NCBI GenBank assembly: GCA_964448935.1
Contig: CAYVBE010000088.1
Span: 1 to 15,608 of the forward strand
Source: CAYVBE01 sp964448935
GTDB lineage: Bacteria; Planctomycetota; Brocadiia; SM23-32
Length of the DNA: 15,608 nucleotides
Direction of reading: 5' to 3'
This document shows, one piece after another, positions 7,061-13,360 of this stretch (its first letter is position 1; each line of letters opens with the position of its first letter). Below the pieces are notes generated by a model. The model was not told where the DNA came from, did not search any database, and saw nothing but the letters and a program-made list of their open reading frames with translations. The position numbers and the translations under genes are program-made.

Positions 7061-7505
7061 TCTCCTCGACGAAGTCGCTCAGCATCCCGCTGCTCAGGGC
7101 TTTCTCCATCTGCGTGTCCAGCGCCTCGTTCGCCTTCTCCTCCAGCGCCGTCAGCGCCTCGCGGACCCGCTTCAGCCTCGCGCGCTGCCGCGGGTCCGGC
7201 GTAAAAACCACGATGGCGTCCATCAGCGCATCGGCGGCGTCGCTGATCACGTCGCTCGCCATAGCACACCCGAACTGCTCGTCCGAAACGCCCTCGGCCT
7301 TTGCCTGCTCGCGGCAGACCACGTAGAGCACATCCACCAGCAGAACCGGGTCCGTGCAGAGCCGCTCAAGCAGAGTGGCCTCGGCCTCGTCCTCTTCGAG
7401 CAGGCGAGTGAGGTCCACGTCCAGGATGCTGCGAACGCGTTTCAGCACCGCAACGTTCAAGTCCACCTCCCAGAGCCGGCCTTCGGCATCTTTGAAAGTC
7501 GCCAT
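6963..7505 (-). CDS. Tail assembly chaperone, unshifted form
   Basis: 180 aa, ATG preceded by GAGGAGG. This is the gpG-equivalent that keeps the tape measure soluble during tail assembly; it is not expected in mature virions. The first 80 residues form the conserved N-terminal part (MATFKDAEGRLWEVDLNVAVLKRVRSILDVDL, then LIERL-like LLERLCTDPVLLVDVLYVVCREQA). An acidic helical middle follows (GVSDEQFGCAMASDVISDAADALMDAIV). Residues about 108-150 are charged helices. The end is Pro/Ser-rich (PNSPESAESVQTPGPS) and stops at 6963. Location between tail tube genes and the tape measure fits the chaperone slot. The -1 frame continues past the stop with conserved-looking sequence, see the extension entry. 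I recall similar chaperones from planctomycete-type prophages, but this is from memory. Confidence 0.85.
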   Translation of the reverse strand: MATFKDAEGRLWEVDLNVAVLKRVRSILDVDLTRLLEEDEAEATLLERLCTDPVLLVDVLYVVCREQAKAEGVSDEQFGCAMASDVISDAADALMDAIVVFTPDPRQRARLKRVREALTALEEKANEALDTQMEKALSSGMLSDFVEETLGILLPNSPESAESVQTPGPSQNSAGPPGGG

Positions 7506-7514
7506 AGAACCTCC

Positions 7515-7847
7515 TCAGGGACTGAGAACTCCCACCTCGACGTCGGTCTCATCGCTATAGGTAAGCTGGACCTTATCGTCGCCATCGTTGTAGATGGCCC
7601 GGGGAAACGGCCCCAGCAGATGGAGCGTTCCGGCCGGGATCGTGATCACCTTGTCCGCGACGTCCTCGCCGTCCACGGTCTGCTGCGTGACGATGGTCAG
7701 ATCGACATCCGAGCCGAGCTCGTCGGTGTGTTCGATGAGCAATAGCTCGGAGCCGCTGTTCACGAAGTCGTCCCCGCCCGCCGCGGCGGCCTGCATCGAG
7801 AAGGCGTTCGCCGCCCGGGCCGGGCTTACCGCCGTAAGGGTTGCCAT
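7515..7847 (-). CDS. Small phage structural protein, unknown
   Basis: 110 aa with a strong RBS (GGAGGATGACGAC before ATG). The fold looks like a single beta-sandwich: MATLTAVSPARAANAF, then AAAGGDDFVNSGSELLLIEH, DLTIVTQQTV, VITIPAGTLHLLGPFP, AIYNDGDDKVQLTY, DVEVGVLSP. From memory this matches a common small siphophage/prophage protein with a GGD.F.N.G...L motif and an 'I(P)AG...(I/L)GPFP...YND...V..TY' ending. It is usually left as hypothetical and probably is a virion decoration or tail component. It lies between the tail tube gene and the chaperone, in the same operon. The family assignment is recall; the structural role is inferred from context. Confidence 0.75.
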   Translation of the reverse strand: MATLTAVSPARAANAFSMQAAAAGGDDFVNSGSELLLIEHTDELGSDVDLTIVTQQTVDGEDVADKVITIPAGTLHLLGPFPRAIYNDGDDKVQLTYSDETDVEVGVLSP

Positions 7848-7885
7848 GTCGTCATCCTCCGGTTGAAGATGGTCTCACGCGCGCG

Positions 7886-8335
7886 CTACGCGACTTCGTA
7901 CCACTGAATCTGGCTGTGCGGCTTCACGGTAACGCTGACCGTCACCCCCTCGCGGAGCTGCTCGTTCCGGTTGAATCCGGTCACCTGGAAGTTGGCCACG
8001 AGGCCCTGCTCCCCGCTGGTAGCGATAGGGCCGCTCATGGCCGCCAGGGCGACGTCGGTGTCGTTCAGGTATGCGTCCTTCAGCGCCGTGAACGCGGCGT
8101 CCTCGGTGTCCCACAGCATGTCGAACTCGATGGAGCCCGACTTGAGGGTGCCCCGGATGGCCTCCCAGCCGTTGTTCTCGCGCTTGGTGACGTCCGCCTC
8201 GCCCTTGCTGAGGTTCAGGGTCAGGTCACGGACGTTGCCGATTTCCTGCCAGCCGGCGGTCTCGGGCGTAACGGTGTCGCTCAGCAGCTCGCCGGCGTGA
8301 TAGAGCTTGCATTCCAGTCCCAACTTGTCGGCCAT
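7886..8335 (-). CDS. Major tail (tube) protein
   Basis: 149 aa, ATG preceded by AGGAGGAGACC, the strongest Shine-Dalgarno of the tail genes, as expected for a protein made in many copies. The sequence shows a beta-barrel pattern: LECKLYHAG, WQEIGNVRDLTLNLSKGEADVTKREN, NGWEAIRGTLKSGSIEFDMLW, then an acidic helix DTEDAAFTALKDAYLNDTDV. A late LVANFQVTGFNRNEQLREGVTVSVTVKPHS strand pair closes the sequence. The 'G.V.D.TL....(A/G).v.....GW......L....(I/L)EF.M.....D....L...(F/Y)' arrangement is that of phage tail tube proteins. Its position before the chaperone and tape measure agrees with this. Confidence 0.85.
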   Translation of the reverse strand: MADKLGLECKLYHAGELLSDTVTPETAGWQEIGNVRDLTLNLSKGEADVTKRENNGWEAIRGTLKSGSIEFDMLWDTEDAAFTALKDAYLNDTDVALAAMSGPIATSGEQGLVANFQVTGFNRNEQLREGVTVSVTVKPHSQIQWYEVA

Positions 8336-8344
8336 GGTCTCCTC

Positions 8345-8797
8345 CTACTTGATGCTGTCCCGCCAGAGCGAGGGCAGTTTTTCCTGCCCGGCCTTGAACG
8401 CCGGCCCCATGTAGGGCCGGGCCGCGTAGCGATGCATCTCCCCGTCCCGCCCCCGCACGGTGCCTCCCTCTTCCAGCAGCTCGGGAACGGTGACCGGCCC
8501 GTAGGCGGCCAGATGGCGGAGCCGGGCGGGGCCGATCACCACCGCCCGCGAGGCCGGATCGAACCCGTAGAAAATGAACTCCTTCAACATCCCGGTCTGG
8601 TTGTGGGGCGGCTCGCCCGGCTCGCTGGGGCCCGGCTCCGCCTCGATGGAGTGCCGGGCCACCTTCCGCACGTACTGCCCGAACCGCAGGAAGACCCGGT
8701 AGGTGGCCCCGTCCACCGCCCGCCGCACCTTGGGGGAGTCGAAGAACATCCCCTTCCACTGCCGGATGGTGAAGCCTATGGCCGGTTGCGAAGCCAA
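8345..8797 (-). CDS. HK97 gp10-like head-tail/tail completion protein
   Basis: 150 aa with a TTG start at 8797; an AAGGA lies about 12 bases upstream and no better start is in frame. The middle holds the typical PGEPPHNQTGMLKEFIFYGFD followed by VVIGP, and the end has HRYAARPYMGPAFKAGQEKL. The 'SxPGEPP...TG.L...I.Y..D.....(V/I)GP' motif and the '(Y/F).AARPYMGPAF' C-terminus are diagnostic of HK97 gp10/lambda gpZ-type neck proteins, which join head and tail. The N-terminus (FTIRQWKGMFFDSPKVRRAVDGATYRVFLRFGQYV) is a helical pair with basic residues. It lies between the tail-terminator-like and tail tube genes, fitting the neck and tail completion block. The TTG start may lower expression relative to the tube gene, suited to a low-copy protein. 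Confidence 0.83.
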   Translation of the reverse strand: MASQPAIGFTIRQWKGMFFDSPKVRRAVDGATYRVFLRFGQYVRKVARHSIEAEPGPSEPGEPPHNQTGMLKEFIFYGFDPASRAVVIGPARLRHLAAYGPVTVPELLEEGGTVRGRDGEMHRYAARPYMGPAFKAGQEKLPSLWRDSIK

Positions 8798-8831
8798 GAT
8801 GTGTATTCCTTCCCGTTCAAGCCGTGGCGGG

Positions 8832-9260
8832 CTACCGCCGGGTTCGAAAGGTCAGTGTCAGGACGCTGGTGAACAGCCGCCCCTCGCGCATGTGCTCCGG
8901 GGCGTAGATGGGGCGGTTATCCACCGCCACGCAGACGGCATCCGGGTCGGTCCCCAGGACGGCCCCGCGAAAGTGGTCGGCCATCTCCTCCACCAGGTCC
9001 ATCAGCGGGTCGAGTTCGGCCGGAGATTCCTCCTCAAACCTCCGCTGCACGCCGACGTCCACCCGGTAGTCGTGCCGGTGGTCCGAACGGCTGTCGACAC
9101 TTATGTCCACCCCTTTGGGCACCACGGTGACGCGGAGCGTGCCCATCTCCTCCAGATCGAACCGCGGCACGTAGGCCCGCTCTGCCGTCAGGGGCAGGGC
9201 GAAGGAGGCGTTGTTCAGCTCCACGGCCACGGCGTCGGCGATGTCGAGAATAGATGCCAT
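8832..9260 (-). CDS. Tail terminator-like/minor tail protein
   Basis: 142 aa, ATG preceded by GGAGAG. Residues 1-15 form a helix (MASILDIADAVAVEL). Next come strands PLTAERAYVPRF and LRVTVVPKGVDISVDSR, an RHDYRVDVGVQRRF strand, a helix DPLMDLVEEMADHFRGAVL, and a final strand block RLFTSVLTLTFRTRR. This alpha/beta order (helix, strands, central V.VQ...., helix LMDLVEE, C-terminal strands) matches lambda gpU-type tail terminators, and 142 aa is a usual length. The protein would cap the tail tube and interact with the neck. Assignment rests on pattern and position next to the gp10-like gene, with no characterised homologue identified by name. Confidence 0.75.
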   Translation of the reverse strand: MASILDIADAVAVELNNASFALPLTAERAYVPRFDLEEMGTLRVTVVPKGVDISVDSRSDHRHDYRVDVGVQRRFEEESPAELDPLMDLVEEMADHFRGAVLGTDPDAVCVAVDNRPIYAPEHMREGRLFTSVLTLTFRTRR

Positions 9261-9276
9261 GTCGCTCTCCGGTGCT

Positions 9277-9456
9277 TCAGAGCCTTACTTTCGCCCAGAG
9301 CAGGCTGCCGACTGAAACCAGGCAGCTACCGACAGTGACGACCACGAGATGGACGTCCCCGCCGAAAGCGAGCTCGAGCCCGATACCAACGGCCGTGACC
9401 ACGATGCCGACACACTCCAGAATCGCGGCCGCCAGTCGCTTATGTGACAGCTTCAT
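9277..9456 (-). CDS. 59-aa small membrane protein with two TM segments
   Basis: ATG 9456 is preceded by AAGGGGGACC, a clear Shine-Dalgarno; stop TGA at 9277. After a basic start (MKLSHKR) come two hydrophobic helices (LAAAILECVGIVVTAVGIGLEL and VHLVVVTVGSCLVSVGSLLW) joined by an AFGGD turn, ending AKVRL. This small 'two-TM hairpin' type is frequent in phage neck or tail regions, where it is usually unannotated. It follows the plus-strand zinc-ribbon gene and precedes the tail-terminator-like gene in the minus operon. The basic N-terminus predicts both ends inside. The function is unknown; antiholin-like or membrane-modifying roles are possible. Confidence 0.72.
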   Translation of the reverse strand: MKLSHKRLAAAILECVGIVVTAVGIGLELAFGGDVHLVVVTVGSCLVSVGSLLWAKVRL

Positions 9457-9477
9457 GCCGGTCCCCCTTGCGCGTAC

Positions 9478-9506
9478 TTGCGTGCAAGGATCAGGTTTGC
9501 TGTAAT
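9478..9506 (+). promoter_or_regulatory. Sigma70-like promoter for the zinc-ribbon gene
   Basis: TTGCGT (9478-9483) and TGTAAT (9501-9506) are separated by exactly 17 bases, with 4/6 and 5/6 matches to the -35 and -10 consensus. A start point near 9513 would give a leader of about 27 bases holding the AAAGGG ribosome site before ATG 9540. The location, directly upstream of the only convincing plus-strand gene, makes chance less likely, but no experiment supports it. Confidence 0.6.
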
Positions 9507-9539
9507 GACCTCACCTTCAACGTGAAAGGGATTGGATAC

Positions 9540-9938
9540 ATGCCCACCTCTTTCCTTTCTGTCTTGGACAAATTTATCGGCCAGATCCCGACCAACAGCG
9601 TGTTGCGCGAGCGAGCCACGTTCCTCAAAGAGCAAGCGGAGGAACTGGAACGGCGGTTGGCACGGGTGGAAGAAGAGAACCGTGAGCTCCGAGAGCAGCT
9701 TGAGGAGTGCCAGGCACAAGTCGCGCGTCTCAAGCCCGAAGAGGAGTTTTTTGAGCATCGTGGAGCGCTCTTCAAGAGGAAGGTCGACGGCAGTTGGGAC
9801 AAAGTGGTTTATTGCCCCAATTGCCGGCAGTCGACATCTGCCTTGGAGCCCTTCATGCCGTTTCGTTGCGCGAACTGCCATTGGCTGTCCCCATTCAAGG
9901 GCCAAGATCTCGAACAGGTGATGAGCGAACTGCCCTAA
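9540..9938 (+). CDS. Coiled-coil zinc-ribbon protein, opposite-strand cargo gene (moron)
   Basis: 132 aa from ATG 9540, with AAAGGG 9 bases upstream. The frame opens earlier at 9444, but that part overlaps the promoter-like sequence and has no RBS. Residues 1-17 (MPTSFLSVLDKFIGQIP) are amphipathic. Residues about 20-65 form a strong heptad coiled coil (LKEQAEELERRLARVEEEN, RELREQLEECQAQVARL). Residues 70-90 (EEFFEHRGALFKRKVDGSWD) form a short beta strand pair. A zinc ribbon follows, CPNC...CANC, with 16-20 residues between the two CxxC knuckles, and the protein ends KGQDLEQVMSELP. From memory, proteins of this plan, with a coiled coil, a '(G)ALFKR..DG' strand and a two-CxxC zinc ribbon, are common and uncharacterised in environmental bacteria and their mobile elements. 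It is transcribed against the structural operon, has its own promoter and seems poorer in GC than its neighbours. All this suggests a lysogeny-expressed cargo gene. Confidence 0.85.
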   Translation: MPTSFLSVLDKFIGQIPTNSVLRERATFLKEQAEELERRLARVEEENRELREQLEECQAQVARLKPEEEFFEHRGALFKRKVDGSWDKVVYCPNCRQSTSALEPFMPFRCANCHWLSPFKGQDLEQVMSELP

Positions 9939-9959
9939 TACACGCATGTTGAAATCGCC

Positions 9960-10337
9960 TTACTCGCTACTGACGTGCTTCGTGTGTATCCGTAGCGTCT
10001 TCCGATCCGGGTCGCAGAAGCGGTAATGCCGGTCCGGGCCGAGGTCCATGGCCTCGTAGACGTGCGTCCTGCCGTCCAGGACCTCGACGATCTCGTCCCC
10101 GCGCTCGGGGAGCACCTGCTCGCCTTCCAACACCAGGTCGGCGGCGGCGATCAGGTAATCGCGCATCTCCTGCCCGACCACGATTCCCGTGCCGTCGTCC
10201 ACCTCGAACCGCGTAGCGGCCACGGTCGCCGGCATCTGGACGGAGAGATCATCGCGCCGGTAGGTCACCTCATGGGAGAGGTGTTCCCGGCGCTGGCTCT
10301 CCAGCCAGGCCAGGCCGTCCTGGAGAAGGTCGCTCAA
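9960..10337 (-). CDS. Head-tail joining protein
   Basis: 125 aa with a TTG start at 10337; AGGGG and AAGAGG stretches lie just upstream. The N-terminus is helical (DLLQDGLAWLESQRREHLSHEVTYRR), then an all-beta body: VQMPATVAATRFEV, IVVGQEMRDYLIAAADLVL, a GEQVLPERGDEIVEV loop, THVYEAMDL, HYRFCDPDRKTLRIHTKHV. The 'DGL.WL.....H.S..V.Y.R' start, the 'RD(Y/F)(L/I)I...DL(V/L)L.G...LP.RGD.I' core and the 'D..(R/K).TLRIHTK' end correspond to a widespread phage head-tail joining family similar in layout to lambda gpFII. It follows the head genes and precedes the tail completion genes, consistent with this role. It ends 22 bases from the convergent zinc-ribbon gene. Confidence 0.82.
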   Translation of the reverse strand: MSDLLQDGLAWLESQRREHLSHEVTYRRDDLSVQMPATVAATRFEVDDGTGIVVGQEMRDYLIAAADLVLEGEQVLPERGDEIVEVLDGRTHVYEAMDLGPDRHYRFCDPDRKTLRIHTKHVSSE

Positions 10338-10351
10338 GCCTCTTGCCCCTT

Positions 10352-11098
10352 TCAGTCGGTAACGGGGACGTAACGCAGCACCAGGCTGAAGGCCGGCAGA
10401 TCGGCCGTCGTCCCCTGGGTGACGTTCAGGACGACGTGCTCCGCGGCGGCCAGGACCTTGTGCGTCGCGTCCAGCTCCCCCAGGTCCTCGTAGTCGGTGT
10501 CCGGGGGCTGGGTGCCGGTGTTGTAGGTCTTGCTGACGATGCTGTTGCCTCCGTCGTCGGCCAGCTCGATCACGGCAGTGTTGTCATCGTCCACGCCGGC
10601 CGGCGCGCCCTGGGTCAGGATGCCGACCGACACGAGCGTCGCCTTCCGGGGGTGCACGAAGACCGGCCGCCCGGAGATGTCGGCGTTCGCGTCCAGGTCC
10701 TCGACCGCGATCAGGGCCAGGCGCTCGCACGGCCCGTTGGGGAAACGGTTCAGGTCGAAGTAGACCTGAGCGTCGCCCGCGTCCGCGGCGAGGACCGCCA
10801 CGCCGACCCGGAAGTCCCAGTCGGCTTCCACGTTGGTGTAGGCGCCGGTTCCCGCCGTGCCGCCCACCGGGTCCCCGTCGGCGTCCCAGCCGATCACGTC
10901 CCCGCGGCTCACGGCGGCGTTCACCTTGGCGCCCTTGAAATGTCCGTCCAGGGCCAGGGCGCCCTGTGTCCCGGCGGCGATGTCCAGCTCCGCCAGTCCC
11001 ACGACACCGGCGATCTGCACCGGCGTGCCGGCGTCCACGTCCGCCACCGGGGTGTAGTCGATCATCCGGCCTTCCGCCCATCGGCTCGTCTTGGCCAT
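10352..11098 (-). CDS. DUF2190-type capsid-associated protein with a C-terminal extension
   Basis: 248 aa, ATG preceded by AGGGAGAG. Residues about 1-120 show the DUF2190 pattern of phage head proteins: IDYTPVADVDAGTPVQIAG, LAELDIAAGTQGALALDG, FKGAKVNAAVSRGDVIGWDADGDPV, and RVGVAVLAADAGDAQVYFDLN. Residues about 125-248 form a second, beta-rich domain of unknown type (RLALIAVEDLDANADIS, RKATLVSVGILTQGAPAG, HVVLNVTQGTTADLPAFSLVLRYVPVTD). DUF2190 proteins are usually about 110 aa. The extra domain could sit on the capsid surface as a decoration or head-fibre element. It directly follows the major capsid gene. The N-terminal assignment is good; the surface role of the extension is inferred. Confidence 0.78.
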   Translation of the reverse strand: MAKTSRWAEGRMIDYTPVADVDAGTPVQIAGVVGLAELDIAAGTQGALALDGHFKGAKVNAAVSRGDVIGWDADGDPVGGTAGTGAYTNVEADWDFRVGVAVLAADAGDAQVYFDLNRFPNGPCERLALIAVEDLDANADISGRPVFVHPRKATLVSVGILTQGAPAGVDDDNTAVIELADDGGNSIVSKTYNTGTQPPDTDYEDLGELDATHKVLAAAEHVVLNVTQGTTADLPAFSLVLRYVPVTD

Positions 11099-11137
11099 GT
11101 GTCTGCTCTCCCTGTCAGGAGTGAGTTCTGTGTCTGC

Positions 11138-13360
11138 TTACGCTTCGCCCTTGAACTTCACCATCCCCCGGTGGTCCTGCTCGCGGACGCCGAGGTCGAA
11201 ATACACCCGGAACTGAATCCCGAGCGTGTTGAAGTCGGTTTCTCCCCGTTCCACGGTCGGCGTCTTGCGGCCCTTCAGGTAGCCGATCTCGAAGGTGTCC
11301 ACGATGGCCGGATCCGCGAACAGGTACCAGGCCACCGAGGAGGCGCCGTCGTAGTTGGCGTTGGAGAGGTAGGGACTGACCACCGGCACCAGGTCCTCGT
11401 CGGCCATGGCGTTGTAGGTGGGGATGTGGTCCCGGTCGGTCGATCCCACGGCCAGGAAGGTGATGGAGTTGAGCAGCTCCTTGGCCGTTATCTTCAACGC
11501 CGTCGGCACCACCAGGAATTTCGGGGTGATGTTGATGGGCTGGCCGTCGGCGTCGGTCTGGTCCTGGAACATCTGGACCGCGGCGGCAAGGCTCGTGGCC
11601 GCGAGCGCCGTGTCCTCGCCCTCGCTGTAGTTGCCGTTGTCGGCGGAGAAGAGGTCGCCGGGGTTGGCGAGCAGCCGGGTGAAGAAGAGCTGGTCGATCT
11701 TCCGCGCCGCCCGGGCGCCCATGCCCTCGGGCACCTTCAGGAACGCCCCCAGGTCGTCGTTGTAGATCATCTGCCGAGTGAGGGCGAAGATCTTGCCGTA
11801 GGTCCCGAGCTGGTTGGTGGCCTTCTCCTCGGTCAGGCCGCCGTGCTTGATCTCACCGTCCGGGGCCACCGGCTCCAGGTCTCCCACGTCGGTCAGGCGG
11901 TAGCGCTCCGATTGCTTGAAGTCGTTCAGCTCGCCCTCGCTGCACAGCGTGGTGGCGATCACCGGCTGGGCCTGGAAGGCCTTCAATAGTTTCTTGTTGG
12001 CAACGTTGTTCAGGATGCCGGGAAGGCTGACGGTGGAGAAGCCGGCCCGGATGGTGTCGTTGGAGAAACTGCGGGGTACGGTGATGCCCTCCATCCGGGC
12101 GCACTCGGCGAAGACCTGCTGGAGCGACATGTGGCGCTCCCGCAGGGCGGACCTCACCACCTGCCCGTCGTAGTCGGACTCGAGCCAGTCCCGGCCGATG
12201 CCGGCCCGCAGGCAGAGGGTGGCCTCCAGCGTCTGGATCTGGCCCTCCCTGCCCATGTCACTGCCCACGGAGACGTTTACGTCGGCCTGGGGACGGCTCT
12301 CACGCATGGCTTTCAGCACCTTTCTGCCCGTTTCCTCGATGTCCCAGCCGGCTCGGATGGCCTCCCGCTCGATCTGGGGGAACTCCCCGGCGCAGACCTC
12401 CTGGATGGCGGCTACCCGCTCGCGCTCACGACGCACGGCGCCCTCGGCCTCCTCCTTGGCCAGAGCGGCTGAGGCGGCTTCCATCTCGGCCCGCGTCCCG
12501 GAGGCGCGGGGCGTCTCATCTGGCCCGGGCGAGGAAGGCTCGGGCGCGTCGGTGGCCGCCCCCTCCACGTTTCGGGGACTGTCCTTCGGCTCTTCGCTTT
12601 CCGGATCGGCCTTGTCCGTCTCCGGTGTGGACGCCTGGGGTTCGGGCGGGTCCTCGCCCGCCTCAAAGGCCGCCTTCAGCGCGGCTATCCTCTCTTCGCC
12701 CACCTCGTCGGCGTCGATGCCGTGTTCCGCCAGCCATTCCTCGAACTTCATCCCGTTCCTCCGTTCTGAATCGGCGGCAAGTGCCGCAATGTCCACAGCC
12801 GTCTCATCGCTCGCCCCGAAGGGCAGAATGCTCGTCTCCCGCAGCCTCCAGCTGCGGATGACGGTCAGCCCGGAGCCCGACGCCCGGACGCTCCGGCCGT
12901 TCACCTGCACGGACTCACCGGCTTCCACCTCTTCCCAGCGGCGGGGGTCCACACCCACTGATGCCTCAAACCGCACCCCGTCCTCCGACAATCCGAGGAT
13001 GAGGGCGGTCAGCTCGTTGGCCCGGCTAAGTACTCCCTTCACGAAGAGTCGGTTATCCCGTATCTCTCCAGAGCCGTAACCCACGATCCCCGGAATGCTG
13101 CGGTTGTGGTCGCCGAGGAGCTTGATCTGGTCGGAGAGCTCGGCTCCCTCCAGGTCGAGCACGATGTCCCCCCACCAGGCCACCCGCATGGGCCCGCCGT
13201 CGTAGGCCTGCAGGCGGACCCGGGGCAGGCCGTCCCCCTCGTCCTCGGCGGCCGTGATCTCGACCGGCGCGGTGGCCACGATGGGGTGGGGGTGCTCGGC
13301 GTCGTCGGCCGCCTCAACGGGCGCAATCTGTCGGTGAGCCAGAGCGTCATGCCAGCGCAT
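11138..13360 (-). CDS. Prohead protease-scaffold-major capsid fusion protein
   Basis: 740 aa, ATG preceded by GAGGAGG and overlapping the end of the portal gene by 14 bases. Residues about 35-190 form an HK97-type (S78/U35) prohead protease, with candidate catalytic His85 (LLGDHNR), Ser134 (FEASVGV) and Glu175 (LRETSILPFGAS). Residues 235-290 are a Pro/Glu/Ser-rich linker, and 290-355 are a charged coiled coil, as in scaffold domains. Residues about 365-740 are an HK97-fold major capsid protein: FAECARMEGITVPRSFSND, STVSLPGILNNVANKKLL, DFKQSERYRLTDVGDLEPV, FALTRQMIYNDDLGAF, FLVVPTALKITAKELL, a C-terminal RVYFDLGVREQDHRGMVKF. I know this natural fusion of protease, scaffold and capsid protein from several prophage groups. 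Self-cleavage after residue ~360 would release the capsid subunit. The cleavage site is not visible. Confidence 0.9.
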   Translation of the reverse strand: MRWHDALAHRQIAPVEAADDAEHPHPIVATAPVEITAAEDEGDGLPRVRLQAYDGGPMRVAWWGDIVLDLEGAELSDQIKLLGDHNRSIPGIVGYGSGEIRDNRLFVKGVLSRANELTALILGLSEDGVRFEASVGVDPRRWEEVEAGESVQVNGRSVRASGSGLTVIRSWRLRETSILPFGASDETAVDIAALAADSERRNGMKFEEWLAEHGIDADEVGEERIAALKAAFEAGEDPPEPQASTPETDKADPESEEPKDSPRNVEGAATDAPEPSSPGPDETPRASGTRAEMEAASAALAKEEAEGAVRRERERVAAIQEVCAGEFPQIEREAIRAGWDIEETGRKVLKAMRESRPQADVNVSVGSDMGREGQIQTLEATLCLRAGIGRDWLESDYDGQVVRSALRERHMSLQQVFAECARMEGITVPRSFSNDTIRAGFSTVSLPGILNNVANKKLLKAFQAQPVIATTLCSEGELNDFKQSERYRLTDVGDLEPVAPDGEIKHGGLTEEKATNQLGTYGKIFALTRQMIYNDDLGAFLKVPEGMGARAARKIDQLFFTRLLANPGDLFSADNGNYSEGEDTALAATSLAAAVQMFQDQTDADGQPINITPKFLVVPTALKITAKELLNSITFLAVGSTDRDHIPTYNAMADEDLVPVVSPYLSNANYDGASSVAWYLFADPAIVDTFEIGYLKGRKTPTVERGETDFNTLGIQFRVYFDLGVREQDHRGMVKFKGEA

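Noticed and set aside
7841..8872. 343-codon plus-strand open frame
   Set aside because: Antisense shadow of the tail tube, gp10-like and tail terminator genes; no RBS or motif.
9453..9947. 164-codon minus-strand frame opposite the zinc-ribbon gene
   Set aside because: The plus-strand frame has a coiled coil, paired CxxC motifs, RBS and promoter. The minus frame has none and overlaps the real 59-aa gene start.
9939..9990. Possible terminator between the convergent zinc-ribbon and head-tail joining genes
   Set aside because: Only a weak ATACAC/GTGTAT inverted repeat with a long loop and no T-tract; not enough to call.
10343..11989. 548-codon plus-strand open frame opposite the head genes
   Set aside because: It lies antisense to the well-supported capsid and DUF2190-type genes. 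Its translation is Val/Gly/Arg/His-rich with no recognisable motif, as expected for a mirror frame of high-GC coding DNA.
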